Source: Pseudomonadota bacterium
GTDB lineage: Bacteria > Pseudomonadota > Gammaproteobacteria > Steroidobacterales > Steroidobacteraceae
Assembly (NCBI GenBank): GCA_021805865.1
Contig: JAJZDX010000007.1
Location: forward strand, 62,001 to 126,000
Direction: 5' to 3'
Length of the DNA: 64,000 nt
Both the position numbers and the translations under genes were made by a program. How positions within the stretch are numbered: position 1 is the stretch's first letter; each line of letters starts with the position of its first letter. Of the stretch, positions 1 to 9,255 are shown piece after piece. The notes beneath the pieces are model-generated. The model worked only from the letters and a program-made list of their open reading frames with translations, ran no database searches and was not told the origin of the DNA.

Positions 1-496
1 CTGGCTCGCCTTCATCGGCTGGTTTTTGAACAACGCCGCGCTGATGAGCTACCGCCAGCTGCTCACGCGGGAGATGCTCCAGGATGTGCCGGTCTCGCGC
101 CTCATGCTCGTCCATTTCGAGGTGGTGCCGCCGCAGGTGCCGCTCGATACGCTCATCGAAGGGTACATGCTGCGCAGCGACCAACGCGCCTTTCCCGTCG
201 TGGACCGCGACGAGCGGCTGCTCGGAATGGTGTTTCAACGTGACATCGAGCGCCTGTCCCCGGAGCAGCGCCGCACGATGACCGTGCGCGATGCCATGAA
301 GCCGGTGGAGCAGCTCGTGGGGGCGCGGTCGGGAGACGACGTGCTCGACGTATTGAATGTCCTGGCGCAGCGCGATTTCAACCAGCTGCCGATCCTCGAG
401 AACGGCCGCGTCATCGGCCTCATCCGCCGGGTGGACATTCTGCGATGGCTTGCGCTGCACGGCTCGCCCAAGCCGGCACCGGGCGCGCGGAAGTAG
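1..496 (+). CDS. Site-2 protease-like protein with tandem CBS domains (5' truncated)
   Basis: This is the C-terminal part of a gene that begins outside the window; the frame is open from base 2. The first residues, WLAFIGWFLNNAA followed by SYRQ, look like the end of the last membrane segment of bacterial M50 (site-2) metalloproteases that carry CBS domains. The remaining ~140 residues hold two CBS-like halves (about VSRLMLVHFEVVPP to LGMVFQRDIE, and MTVRDAMKPVEQLV to VIGLIRRVDILRWL). CBS pairs usually bind adenine nucleotides and regulate the attached domain. The HExxH protease core is not visible, so the protease call rests on the junction sequence and the CBS layout; a CBS-only membrane protein is the alternative. 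Confidence 0.7.
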   Translation, partial: WLAFIGWFLNNAALMSYRQLLTREMLQDVPVSRLMLVHFEVVPPQVPLDTLIEGYMLRSDQRAFPVVDRDERLLGMVFQRDIERLSPEQRRTMTVRDAMKPVEQLVGARSGDDVLDVLNVLAQRDFNQLPILENGRVIGLIRRVDILRWLALHGSPKPAPGARK

Positions 497-541
497 CGCG
501 GGGCGGAGACCGCCGCGCCCGCACCGATGCGTGAGCGGACG

Positions 542-1072
542 CTAAAGCAGATGAAACAGCTTGAGTAAGGTCCCGAGCAAAGTGATCAATGAACTCGCGC
601 CGATCGCGATCAGCGACACGAACAGGCGGGTGAACTTCGTATCCATGGCAGTGAACTTCGCATCCACGGCAGTGAACCTGGCATCGAGCCTGCCATCCTG
701 CGCATCGAGCCGCTTGTCGATGGTGAAGCGAAGCTCGCGCAGGTCCACCTCGACCGTCCCCATGCGTTGCTTGAGCGCGGAAATGTCGGTTTCGATCCGG
801 GCCATACCGGTCTGCACCCCGCTCAGCCGACCCTCAACCCTCTCCAACCGGCTCTCGACTTTCTCCAAACGGCCCTCGACCTTCTCCAGCCGGTTCTCCA
901 CGACGGACACCCGGGTCTCGAGGCCGCCCAGGCGCTGCTCGACGCCCGCCGCCCGGGCCTCAAGACCCGTGACCCGATTCTTGACCTCGGTGAGCCCGCT
1001 CTCGACCGCGGTCAGCAGGACCTTCGCCTGGCTGAGCTCAGATGGATCGCGTCCGCTGTCTTCGACCGGCAT
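542..1072 (-). CDS. Coiled-coil protein with C-terminal membrane anchor
   Basis: A 176-residue protein of unknown function. The start is the ATG at 1072 (MPVEDSGRD), preceded by a purine stretch GAGAGA; the frame is open further upstream but that part is compositionally poor. Residues ~15-110 are a long heptad-rich coiled coil with near-repeats such as VENRLEKVEGRLEKVE and VESRLERVEGRL, followed by LDAQDGRLDARFTAVDAKF-type repeats. The last ~28 residues (FVSLIAIGASSLITLLGTLL) form one hydrophobic helix, giving a tail-anchored layout. It resembles in design, not in obvious sequence identity, the protein at 32446-33048. Products of this type are often annotated DUF1640-like or as apolipoprotein-like coiled coils; no function can be assigned. 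Confidence 0.7.
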   Translation of the reverse strand: MPVEDSGRDPSELSQAKVLLTAVESGLTEVKNRVTGLEARAAGVEQRLGGLETRVSVVENRLEKVEGRLEKVESRLERVEGRLSGVQTGMARIETDISALKQRMGTVEVDLRELRFTIDKRLDAQDGRLDARFTAVDAKFTAMDTKFTRLFVSLIAIGASSLITLLGTLLKLFHLL

Positions 1073-1403
1073 GATGTCTCTCGCCCTCGCCCGCACCGTT
1101 GCATGACATGACACCACGCGGCCTGCGCGTGGGGAACACTGTAAATTTAGGGAATTCGCCCGCTTTTGCCAAGCGTGTGCGGATCTTTTCTGCAGGTATT
1201 TTGACGCTGTTTGATACGTGTGATTTGACGTAGCAGCCCACGCATTGCGCAAAAGAGGGTCATGCGAGCACGCGCGAGCGGAGCAGCCGTGAACGGCCCA
1301 TGCCGATACCCGCTGCTGCAACATCGAGGGCGCCCTGGCCGGATTGCATTCGACCCGCGCCGGCCGCATGCCGGACCGGCGCACCGGGCGCGCCCGGGTC
1401 GGA
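1073..1403. other. Intergenic region with a small inverted repeat
   Basis: No convincing gene is seen in these 331 bases. They hold the upstream side of the coiled-coil gene (minus strand) and the downstream side of the efflux operon (minus strand). A 7-bp inverted repeat, CCACGCG at 1114-1120 and CGCGTGG at 1126-1132 with a 5-base loop, lies ~40 bp upstream of the coiled-coil start and next to an AT-rich stretch (TAAATTTA near 1142) that could hold its promoter. A role as operator is only a possibility. Confidence 0.4.
1384..1397. repeat. GC-rich palindrome after the efflux operon
   Basis: CCGGGCGCGCCCGG is a perfect 14-bp palindrome starting 7 bases beyond the last gene of the efflux operon. 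It could fold at the 3' end of that transcript, but no T-run follows on the minus strand, so an intrinsic terminator is not established. Confidence 0.3.
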
Positions 1404-2870
1404 TCAGGGCCGATCCTGCGCCACGGTGCTGGCGAGCGTCTCCCGCACGCCGTCGTTGCGCCGCTTCAGCTGTGAGTGGCGCCATCCCCCGCCCACCGCG
1501 TCGATCAGATCGACGCTCGCCACCAGGCGCTGGCTCTGCAAGCTGACCAGGGTGATCTCCGCGGTGAGGCGCGCGGTCTGGGCACTCAGCAGGGTCGCAT
1601 AGTCGGCCACGCCCGCCTTGTACTGATTGAGCGTCAAGGCCTCCGCCCGCTTGGCATCCTGCACCGCCTGCTGCTCCTCGGCATACTCGGATTGGAGGTA
1701 GCGCAGCGTGGCGAGGTCGTTCTCGACCTGCTGGAAGGCGTTGAGCACGGTCTGGCGGTAATTGGCGACCGCCTCATCGTAGAGGGCCCGCGCCTCGCGC
1801 GTCTGCGCGAGCGTCGCCCCCCCGTTGAACAGGTTCTCGGCGATCGAGGGACCGAAGGACCACACCGCGTTGCTTGCGCGGATCAGGGTCGAGAGCGCGG
1901 AGGAATCGAAATCATACGAGCCGGAGAGCGTCAGGCTCGGGAACCACGCCGCCTCGGCCACGCCGATCTGGGCGTTGGCGCTCGCCATCGCCCGCTCGGC
2001 CGCGGCCACATCGGGGCGGCGCAGCAGCACCCGCGAGGGCACACCGGCCGGCACCACCGGCACCGTCGCGGCAAGCCGGCCGTACGCGAGCGTCAGCCGC
2101 GAGGGCGCCTCGCCCATCAGCACCGCGAGCGCATGCTCCAGGTTGGCGCGTGTCAGCTTGGCGGTGTCTTCCTGGGACTTCGTGCTCTCAAGCGTGGTGC
2201 GCGCCGAGTACACGTCCGCGAGCGTCGTCACGCCGGCTTCGACCCGGTTCTGAGCGATGCGCAGCGACACCTTGTCGTCCTTCACGGCCAGCTTCAGGTA
2301 CCGCAGCTGCTGCTCGGCGGCGCGCAGCTGAAAATAATCCTCCGCGAGCGTCGCCTGCGCCGAGAGCTGGGCGGCCGCCACGTCCGCGGCGCTCGCCTGC
2401 GCCTGGGCGTTGGCGCTCTGCAGCTCGCGGCGCAACCTGCCCCACAGGTCAAGGTCCCAGCTGGCGGTGGCGCCGGCCTGATTGGCCGTGCGCGCCCCGC
2501 CGAAAGTGAACTGCGTGGCCGCGCCGCCGCCGCTGCGCGTCTGGGTGCCCCCGAGGTTGATCGAGGGAAAGAGTGTCCCGCGGGTCACGCCGGCCGCCTC
2601 CCGCGCCGCGTAATAGGCTGCCACCGCCGCCTTGAGGGTCTGGTTGGACACCGCGACCCGACGCTCCAGGCGCGAGAGCACCGGATCGTGATAGACCGAC
2701 CACCAGTGAGCGGGCACGATCTTCGCCGGGGTCGCCGGCACCCAGCCGTGCGCCTCCTTGAAGAGCGGCGAGGGCGGCGGCGCCGGCCGATGGTAGTTCG
2801 GGCCCACGGCGCAGGCGCTCAAGGACGCGCACACTGCCGCCGCAACGAGCGGCCGCGCTCGAGCGATCAT
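1404..2870 (-). CDS. Outer-membrane efflux lipoprotein, OprM/NodT (OpmB) type
   Basis: Outer-membrane channel component of a tripartite RND pump, 488 residues, close to the usual family length. The start at 2870 (MIARARPLVAAAV) gives a lipoprotein signal with lipobox LSAC, Cys20 being the predicted lipidated residue, followed by AVGPNYHRPAPP, the typical N-terminus of the family. Two outer-membrane efflux repeats follow, with characteristic stretches such as ASWDLDLWGRLRRE and LLRRPDVAAAERAM. Start and upstream stop overlap as ATGA (2867-2870), so it is translationally coupled to the pump gene. Having the channel encoded with the pump matches the MuxABC-OpmB order of Pseudomonas rather than E. 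coli mdtABC, which uses TolC. Confidence 0.93.
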   Translation of the reverse strand: MIARARPLVAAAVCASLSACAVGPNYHRPAPPPSPLFKEAHGWVPATPAKIVPAHWWSVYHDPVLSRLERRVAVSNQTLKAAVAAYYAAREAAGVTRGTLFPSINLGGTQTRSGGGAATQFTFGGARTANQAGATASWDLDLWGRLRRELQSANAQAQASAADVAAAQLSAQATLAEDYFQLRAAEQQLRYLKLAVKDDKVSLRIAQNRVEAGVTTLADVYSARTTLESTKSQEDTAKLTRANLEHALAVLMGEAPSRLTLAYGRLAATVPVVPAGVPSRVLLRRPDVAAAERAMASANAQIGVAEAAWFPSLTLSGSYDFDSSALSTLIRASNAVWSFGPSIAENLFNGGATLAQTREARALYDEAVANYRQTVLNAFQQVENDLATLRYLQSEYAEEQQAVQDAKRAEALTLNQYKAGVADYATLLSAQTARLTAEITLVSLQSQRLVASVDLIDAVGGGWRHSQLKRRNDGVRETLASTVAQDRP

Positions 2871-5800
2871 GATGCGGGACTCCCGGCGGGCAGCGCCGCC
2901 GGGCGGCGGCGCGTGAATGTTCTCGCGAACCATAGTCGGAACCGATCGAGGTAGATGTACACGATGGGCGTGGTGTAGAGGGTGAGGATCTGGCTGATGG
3001 CGAGCCCCCCGACCACCGCGATGCCCAGGGGCTGGCGCATCTCCGAGCCCTGCCCGGTCATGAGCGCGAGCGGCAGTGCGCCGAGCATCGCCGCGATGGT
3101 GGTCATCATGATGGGACGGAAGCGCAGCAGGCACGCCTCGTGGATGGCGCGGGGCGCATCGGTGCGCTCCGTGCGCTGCGCCACGAGGGCCACGTCCACC
3201 ATCATGATGGCGTTCTTCAGCACCACCCCGATCAGCAGGATGATTCCGATCAGCGCGATGAGGCTGAACGGCTCGTGGAACAGCAGCAGCGCAAGCACCG
3301 CTCCGACCCCGCTCGAGGGCAGTGTCGAGAGGATGGTGATCGGCTGCGCCAGGCTCTCATAGAGCACCCCGAGCACGATGTACACCGCCGCGAGCGCAGC
3401 GAGGATGAGCAGCGGCTCCTCGCTCACCGTCTGGCGAAACACCTGGGCGTTGCCGGCGAACTGCCCGTGCACGGAGACCGGCACGTGCAGATCCGCCATC
3501 GTGCGCTCGATCGCCGCCGTGGCGAGGCCGAGCGGCTCGCCCACCGGCAGGTTGAAGGAGAACGTGGTGGCGACGAACGGGCCCTGATGGCTGATCGCGA
3601 TCGGCGTCGTCCCGGGGCCGTAGGTGGCGAAGGCCGCGAGCGGGATCATGGTCTCGGCCTGGGTGCTCACGGCGGCGGCGGTGGAGGCCGCACCGCGGGT
3701 GGTGGCGATCTGGTTGAGCGCGTAGTTCTGCGCGGCGCCGGTGCGGGTCACGCCGGGGAACTGGAAGGCGTTCGCCGCGCCCATGGTCGATTCCGTGCCG
3801 GAAAGCGCCCCGCCCGAGGTGCTCACGTACAGGTCCTTCAGCGTCGAGGGGCTGTTCCAGAACTTCGGGTTCACCTCCATCACCACGTGGTACTGGTTCA
3901 TGTCCTCGTAGAGGGTGGAGACCAGGCGCTGGCCGAAGGCGTCATAGAGCGTGCTGTCGATCTGCGAGAGGTTCAGTCCCAGGCGCGCGGCGATCTGCCG
4001 GTCGATGTGCAGCTTCACGTCAAGACCGCCCTGCTGGCGGTCGGAGTTCACATCGCGCAGCTGCGGATCTTTCTTGAGCACGTGCTCGATGCGCGGCGCC
4101 CAGGTGTTGAGCGTGCTCAGGCTGTCGCTGAGCAGCGTGTACTGGTATTGCGCGTAGCTCTGGCGCCCGCCGGCATGGATGCTCTGGGCGGTCTGCAGGT
4201 ACAGGCGCGCACCGGCGAACCCGGAGAGCTCGCGCCTCAGGCGCGCGATGACCCCATCGTCCGTGAGCTTGCGCTCGGCGAGGGGCTTCAGGCTGATGAA
4301 CATGTGCGCGGTGTTGCTGCCCCCGAAGAATCCTCCGCCCGTGAACCCCACCACGTGCTCGACCGCCGGGTCGCGCTTGATGATGTTGACCACGTAGCGC
4401 AGCTTCTTCTGCATGGCGAGGAACGAGCTGCTCTGATCGGCGACCATGAAGCCGGTGAGGTTGCCCGAGCTCTGCTGCGGAAAGAAGGTCTTCGGCACGA
4501 TGGCGAAGAGATAAAAGTTGAGCACCACCACCGCAAGGAGCGCGAGCATCACCACCCGCGGATGGCGGATCGCCATCCCGAGGGTGTCGTCGTAGAAGTC
4601 CCTCATGTGACGGAAGGCGCGCTCGACGGCGCGGAAGAAGGGCCCCTGGCGCGGCTGGGCGCGCAGCAGCCGTGCGCACAGCATCGGGGTGGTGGTCAGC
4701 GAGATCACGAGCGAGAGCGCCACGGTGATCGCAAGCGTCAGGGCGAACTGGCGAAAGACCCGTCCGACGAGCCCCCCCATGAGAATGATGGGCACGAACA
4801 CCGCGACCAGGGAGGAGCTCATGGCGAGCACCGTGAAGCCGACCTCGCGCGCCCCGTCGAGCGCCGCGCGCAGGCGCGGCACGCCGGCCTCGATGTGCCG
4901 GGTGATGTTCTCGATCACCACGATGGCATCATCGACCACGAAGCCCGTGGCCACGGTGAGCGCCATCATCGAGAAGTTGTTCAGGCTGAAGCCGAGGAGA
5001 TAAATGATCGCGACCGTGCCGATGAGCGCAAGCGGCACGGCGACCGCCGGCACGAGCGCGGCGCGCGGATTGCGCAGCATCACCAGCACCACGGTGACGA
5101 CCAGGAGCACCGCGAGCAGCAGGGTGATCTCCACATCGTGCAGCGAGGTGCGGATCGCCTCGGTCTGATCGTGGGTCACCACCACGTCGATGCCGCTCGG
5201 GATGCTGGCGCGGATCGAGGGCAGCAGCGCCTTGATGTGATCGACCGTGGCGATCACGTTGGCGTCGGGCTGCTTGCGGATGATCATGGCCACCGCGCGA
5301 TGGCCGTCGAGAAGCCCCAGCGTGTGCACGTCCTCCACACCGTTGGTGATCCTCGCCACGGTGCCCAGGCGCACCGCCGCGCCGTTGCGGTACGCGATGA
5401 CGAGCTGGCGGTACTGGCGCACCTTCGTGGCGGTATCGTTGACGTAGATCTGGTAGCGCCGGCCGGTGAAGCTCAACGCCCCCTTGGGGCTGTTGGCGTT
5501 GGCCGAGGCGATCGCCGCGCGCACGTTCTCGAGCCCGATGCCGTACTTGAAGAGCTGGCGCGGATCAAGATCGATGCGGATCGCCGGCAGAGAGCTGCCG
5601 CCGATGTCGACTTCTCCCACGCCCGGCACCTGCAGGATCTTCTGCTCGATGATGGTCGAGGCGGCGTTGTACACCTGCCCGATCGGCAGCGTCCTCGAGG
5701 TGAGCGCGAGGATCAGGATCGGCGCCTCGGAGGGGTTGAAGGCGAAGTACTGCGGATTGCTGCGCAGGGAGGCCGGCATGTCCTGCCGGGCCGCCTGGAT

Positions 5801-6133
5801 GGCCGCCTCCACATCGCTCTCGGCCCCGTGGATGTTGCGGCTCAGGCTGAAGATGAGCACGATCTGCGAGCGGCCCTCGGTGCTCTGGGAGGTCATCTGG
5901 TCCACCCCGGCGATGCCGCTCAGGCGCCGCTCGAGCGGCGTCGTGACGCTGGTGGCGACCGTCTCCGGGCTCGCCCCGGGCAGCTGCGCCGTGACCACGA
6001 TGGCGGGGAAATCCACCTGCGGCATCGCCGAGACCGGCATCAGGAAGTAGGCGATGAGCCCCGCGAGCGCGAGCCCGCAGGAGAGCAGCGTCGTCGCCAC
6101 CGGGCGGGTGATGAACGGGCGCGAGATGTTCAC
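2867..6133 (-). CDS. mdtC: RND multidrug efflux inner-membrane subunit, MdtC/MuxC type
   Basis: One of two RND pump subunits expected to form a mixed trimer that exports drugs, bile-salt-like or metabolite substrates using the proton gradient. The GTG at 6133 is chosen because it overlaps the upstream stop as GTGA (6130-6133) and gives the family N-terminus NISRPFITRPVATTLL, followed by MPQVDFPAIVV; the longer ATG form adds 17 atypical residues. About 1088 residues with the twelve-helix RND layout; GFVVDDAIVVIENITRHIEAG contains the paired Asp of the proton relay. GASPETVATSV and GVGEVDIGGSSLPA are MdtC-like and distinguish it from the neighbouring MdtB-like subunit. A roughly 50-residue Ala/Thr-rich insertion (around AQNYALNQIATTRGAAST) sits in the second periplasmic region. 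Confidence 0.93.
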   Translation of the reverse strand: MNISRPFITRPVATTLLSCGLALAGLIAYFLMPVSAMPQVDFPAIVVTAQLPGASPETVATSVTTPLERRLSGIAGVDQMTSQSTEGRSQIVLIFSLSRNIHGAESDVEAAIQAARQDMPASLRSNPQYFAFNPSEAPILILALTSRTLPIGQVYNAASTIIEQKILQVPGVGEVDIGGSSLPAIRIDLDPRQLFKYGIGLENVRAAIASANANSPKGALSFTGRRYQIYVNDTATKVRQYRQLVIAYRNGAAVRLGTVARITNGVEDVHTLGLLDGHRAVAMIIRKQPDANVIATVDHIKALLPSIRASIPSGIDVVVTHDQTEAIRTSLHDVEITLLLAVLLVVTVVLVMLRNPRAALVPAVAVPLALIGTVAIIYLLGFSLNNFSMMALTVATGFVVDDAIVVIENITRHIEAGVPRLRAALDGAREVGFTVLAMSSSLVAVFVPIILMGGLVGRVFRQFALTLAITVALSLVISLTTTPMLCARLLRAQPRQGPFFRAVERAFRHMRDFYDDTLGMAIRHPRVVMLALLAVVVLNFYLFAIVPKTFFPQQSSGNLTGFMVADQSSSFLAMQKKLRYVVNIIKRDPAVEHVVGFTGGGFFGGSNTAHMFISLKPLAERKLTDDGVIARLRRELSGFAGARLYLQTAQSIHAGGRQSYAQYQYTLLSDSLSTLNTWAPRIEHVLKKDPQLRDVNSDRQQGGLDVKLHIDRQIAARLGLNLSQIDSTLYDAFGQRLVSTLYEDMNQYHVVMEVNPKFWNSPSTLKDLYVSTSGGALSGTESTMGAANAFQFPGVTRTGAAQNYALNQIATTRGAASTAAAVSTQAETMIPLAAFATYGPGTTPIAISHQGPFVATTFSFNLPVGEPLGLATAAIERTMADLHVPVSVHGQFAGNAQVFRQTVSEEPLLILAALAAVYIVLGVLYESLAQPITILSTLPSSGVGAVLALLLFHEPFSLIALIGIILLIGVVLKNAIMMVDVALVAQRTERTDAPRAIHEACLLRFRPIMMTTIAAMLGALPLALMTGQGSEMRQPLGIAVVGGLAISQILTLYTTPIVYIYLDRFRLWFARTFTRRRPAALPAGSPAS

Positions 6134-9100
6134 GGGGGCTCGATGGACAGAGGTCCGGAGGCGCGCAGCGGCGCGCCGGCCCACGCCTTTGCGCCTCTCG
6201 CCAACCGGTCAAAGAAGAGGTACACCACGGGCGTGGTGAAGAGCGTGAGCAGCTGACTCAGCAGCAGGCCGCCGGCGATCGAGAGCCCGAGCGGCCGGCG
6301 CAGCTCCGAGCCGGTGCCCGTGCCGAGGATGAGCGGCAGCGCGGCGAACAGCGCCGCCACAGTGGTCATCAGGATCGGCCGCAAGCGCAGCAGCGCCGCC
6401 TCGTAGATCGCCTCGCGCGCACTCTTGCCCTCGTGCCGCTCGGCGTGCAGCGCGAAGTCGATCATCATGATCGCGTTCTTCTTGACGATACCGATGAGCA
6501 GCACGATGCCGATGATGGAGATGATGTCGAGGCTCTCCCCGGCCATCATCAGCGCGAGCAGCGCCCCGATGCCCGCCGACGGCAGCGTCGAGAGGATGGT
6601 GAGCGGGTGGATGTAGCTCTCGTAGAGGACGCCGAGGACGATGTAGACCGTGGCGATCGCCGCGAGCAGCAGCAGCACCTCGCTGGTGAGCGAGGACTCG
6701 AAGGCGAGCGCCTCGCCCTGGAACGTGGTGGTGATGCTCACCGGCAGCTCGATGCGCCGCTCGCTGTCGCGGATGGCATTCACCGCCGCCCCGAGCGAGG
6801 CCCCGGGGGCGGTGTCGAAGGAGAACATGGCCGCGGGGAACTGCCCGAGATGATCGAGCGTCAGGGGCGCGCGCTTGACCGTGATGCGAGCGATGGAGCC
6901 GAGGGGCACCTGTCCCCCGCCGGCGGAGGGAACGTAGAACGTGTCGAGCGCACGCACGCTGTCCGAGAGCGCCGGATCGGCCGTGAGGATCACGCGATAG
7001 TCGCTCGACTGGGTATAGATCGTCGAGATGATCCGCTGGCCGAAGGCGTCATAGAGCGCATTGTCGATCGTGGCATCGGTGATGCCAAAGCGCGCTGCCG
7101 TGCCGTGATCGACGTCGATCTGGATAGTGCGCCCATGCTCCGTGAAGCTCGTCGAGACGTGCGCGAGCGCTGGCTGGCGGCGCAGGGCCGCGAGCAGCTT
7201 CGGCACCCAGGGCTCGAGGATGCCGCGGGTGGCCGCCCCCAGAATGAACTGATAGCGCGCCCGGCCGACGATCGAGCTGATGGTGAGGTCCTGCACCGGC
7301 TGCAACGAGAGGTGGATGCCCGGCACCGAGCGCGCCGCCGCGAGCAGCTCGCTCATGACCGTGGTGATGCCGGCCGAGCGGTCGTCCTTGGGCGTGAGAT
7401 TGATCAGCATCTGCCCCTGGTTGACCGTCATGTTGTTGCTGCCGACCCCGATGAAGGAGGTGAGGCTGACGACGTTGGGGTTGTGCCGCAGCACATCGGC
7501 GAGCGCCTGCTGGCGCCCCGCCATGGCCTTGAAGGAGATCGAGGGGGAAGCGGTGGTCGTCGCCTGAAGGAGCGCCGTATCCTGCAGCGGGAAGAAGCCC
7601 TTCGGGATCACGATGTACAGCAGCACCGTGAGCACCAGCGTGCCGGCGGCGATCCCGAGCACCAGGGGCTGGCGCTCGAGCGCCCAGGTGAGCCCGCGCC
7701 CGTACGACTCGATCACGCGGTTGAACCACTCTTCGGCCCGGTGCGCCCACCTGCCCTGGCGGCTCAAGGTCTCCTCGTGCGGGCGCAGCAGCTTGGCGCA
7801 CAGCATCGGCACCAGCGTGAGCGAGACCACCGCGGAGATCAGGATCGAGATCGAGAGGGTGATGGCGAACTCGCGAAACAGCCGCCCCACCACCTCCCGC
7901 ATGAACAGGAGCGGAATCAGCACCGCGATGAGCGAGATGGTGAGCGAGACGATCGTGAAGGCGATCTCCCCTGCGCCCGCGAGCGCCGCCTCGAGCGGCT
8001 GCTTGCCCTTCTCGATGTGCCGCGAGACGTTCTCGATCATGACGATGGCGTCATCGACCACGAACCCCGAGGCGATGGTGAGGGCCATCAGCGAGAGGTT
8101 GTCCAGGCTGAAGCCCGCCAGGTACATCACCGCGAAGGTGCCGATGAGCGACACCGGCACCGAGAGGCTCGGGATGATGGTGGCGGGAATGTTGCGCAGG
8201 AAGAGGAACATCACCATCACCACCAGGGCCACGGCGAGGGCGAGCTCGAACTGCACGTCATCGACGGAGGCGCGGATGGTCTGGGTGCGATCGGTCACCA
8301 CCCGCAGGTTGACGTTCGCCGGCATCGAGGCGCGCAGCTGCGGCAGCAGCGCGCGGATCCGGTCCACCGTCTGGATGACGTTCGCCCCCGGCTGGCGCTG
8401 GATGTTGATCAGCACCGCGGGGGTGTCGTTCACCCAGCTCGCGAGCTGGTTGTTCTCCGAGCCCATCACCACCCTGGCGACGTTCTTCAGGTACACCGGC
8501 GCGCCGTTGCGGTAGGCGACCACGAGGTTCGCGTACTCGGCGGCGCTCGCGATCTGATCGTTGGCGTCGATGGTGTAGGCGTGGGCCGGGCCGTCGAAAT
8601 TGCCCTTGGGCGCATCGGAGTTGGAATTGGCGATGGTGGTGCGCAGATCATCGAGGCTCAAGCCGTAGGCGGCGAGCTGATCGAGGTTCGCCTCGATCCG
8701 CACCGCCCGCTTCGGCGCACCGTTCAGGCTCACCAGCCCCACCCCCGAGACCTGGGAGATCCTCTCGGCGATGCGCGTGTCGGCGAGGTTCTGGACCTCG
8801 GTGATCGGCATGGCGCGCGAGGTGAGCGCGAGCGTGAGGATGGGTGCGTCCGCGGGGTTGACCTTGGCGTAGATCGGGGGGGCCGGCAGGCTCTGCGGCA
8901 GCAGCATCTGCGCGGCGTTGATCGCGGCCTGGACCTCCGCTTCGGCCACATCGAGGCTCAGGCTCAAGTCGAACTGCAGCGTGATCTGCGAGGCGCCCGC
9001 GGAGGTCTTGGAGGACATCTGGTCAAGGCCCGACATCTGCCCGAGCTCGCGCTCGAGCGGCCCGGTGACCGTGGCGCTCATCACATCCGGGCTTGCCCCG

Positions 9101-9255
9101 GGCAGGAACGTCGAGACCACGATGGTCGGGTAGTCCACCTCCGGCAGGGTCGACACCGGCAGCATCAGATAGCCGATCGCCCCCAGGATGACGATCGCGA
9201 CCATCAGCAGCGAGGTGGCGACCGGCCTCAGGATATAAGGCCGGGACGGGTTCAT
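6130..9255 (-). CDS. mdtB: RND multidrug efflux inner-membrane subunit, MdtB/MuxB type
   Basis: The other RND pump subunit, 1041 residues. The N-terminus NPSRPYILRPVATSLLM and PVSTLPEVDYPTIVV, together with SGVGLVSLNGAPKRAVRI, resembles MdtB/MuxB more than MdtC. GFVVDDAIVMIENVSRHIEKG carries the paired Asp used for proton translocation in helix 4. The C-terminal half repeats the fold (GIVLLIGIVKKNAIMMIDFAL). It overlaps mdtA upstream by ATGA (9252-9255) and mdtC downstream by GTGA, so the whole set is probably one polycistron. The pair evidently arose by duplication and should function as a heteromeric pump, as shown for MdtBC. Confidence 0.94.
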   Translation of the reverse strand: MNPSRPYILRPVATSLLMVAIVILGAIGYLMLPVSTLPEVDYPTIVVSTFLPGASPDVMSATVTGPLERELGQMSGLDQMSSKTSAGASQITLQFDLSLSLDVAEAEVQAAINAAQMLLPQSLPAPPIYAKVNPADAPILTLALTSRAMPITEVQNLADTRIAERISQVSGVGLVSLNGAPKRAVRIEANLDQLAAYGLSLDDLRTTIANSNSDAPKGNFDGPAHAYTIDANDQIASAAEYANLVVAYRNGAPVYLKNVARVVMGSENNQLASWVNDTPAVLINIQRQPGANVIQTVDRIRALLPQLRASMPANVNLRVVTDRTQTIRASVDDVQFELALAVALVVMVMFLFLRNIPATIIPSLSVPVSLIGTFAVMYLAGFSLDNLSLMALTIASGFVVDDAIVMIENVSRHIEKGKQPLEAALAGAGEIAFTIVSLTISLIAVLIPLLFMREVVGRLFREFAITLSISILISAVVSLTLVPMLCAKLLRPHEETLSRQGRWAHRAEEWFNRVIESYGRGLTWALERQPLVLGIAAGTLVLTVLLYIVIPKGFFPLQDTALLQATTTASPSISFKAMAGRQQALADVLRHNPNVVSLTSFIGVGSNNMTVNQGQMLINLTPKDDRSAGITTVMSELLAAARSVPGIHLSLQPVQDLTISSIVGRARYQFILGAATRGILEPWVPKLLAALRRQPALAHVSTSFTEHGRTIQIDVDHGTAARFGITDATIDNALYDAFGQRIISTIYTQSSDYRVILTADPALSDSVRALDTFYVPSAGGGQVPLGSIARITVKRAPLTLDHLGQFPAAMFSFDTAPGASLGAAVNAIRDSERRIELPVSITTTFQGEALAFESSLTSEVLLLLAAIATVYIVLGVLYESYIHPLTILSTLPSAGIGALLALMMAGESLDIISIIGIVLLIGIVKKNAIMMIDFALHAERHEGKSAREAIYEAALLRLRPILMTTVAALFAALPLILGTGTGSELRRPLGLSIAGGLLLSQLLTLFTTPVVYLFFDRLARGAKAWAGAPLRASGPLSIEPP

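Noticed and set aside
3140..6256. Long plus-strand open frame (over 1000 codons) opposite the mdtC-like gene
   Set aside because: Its product is a His/Arg/Glu-rich antisense of an intact RND pump gene, a codon-bias effect of GC-rich DNA; no domain or ribosome site.
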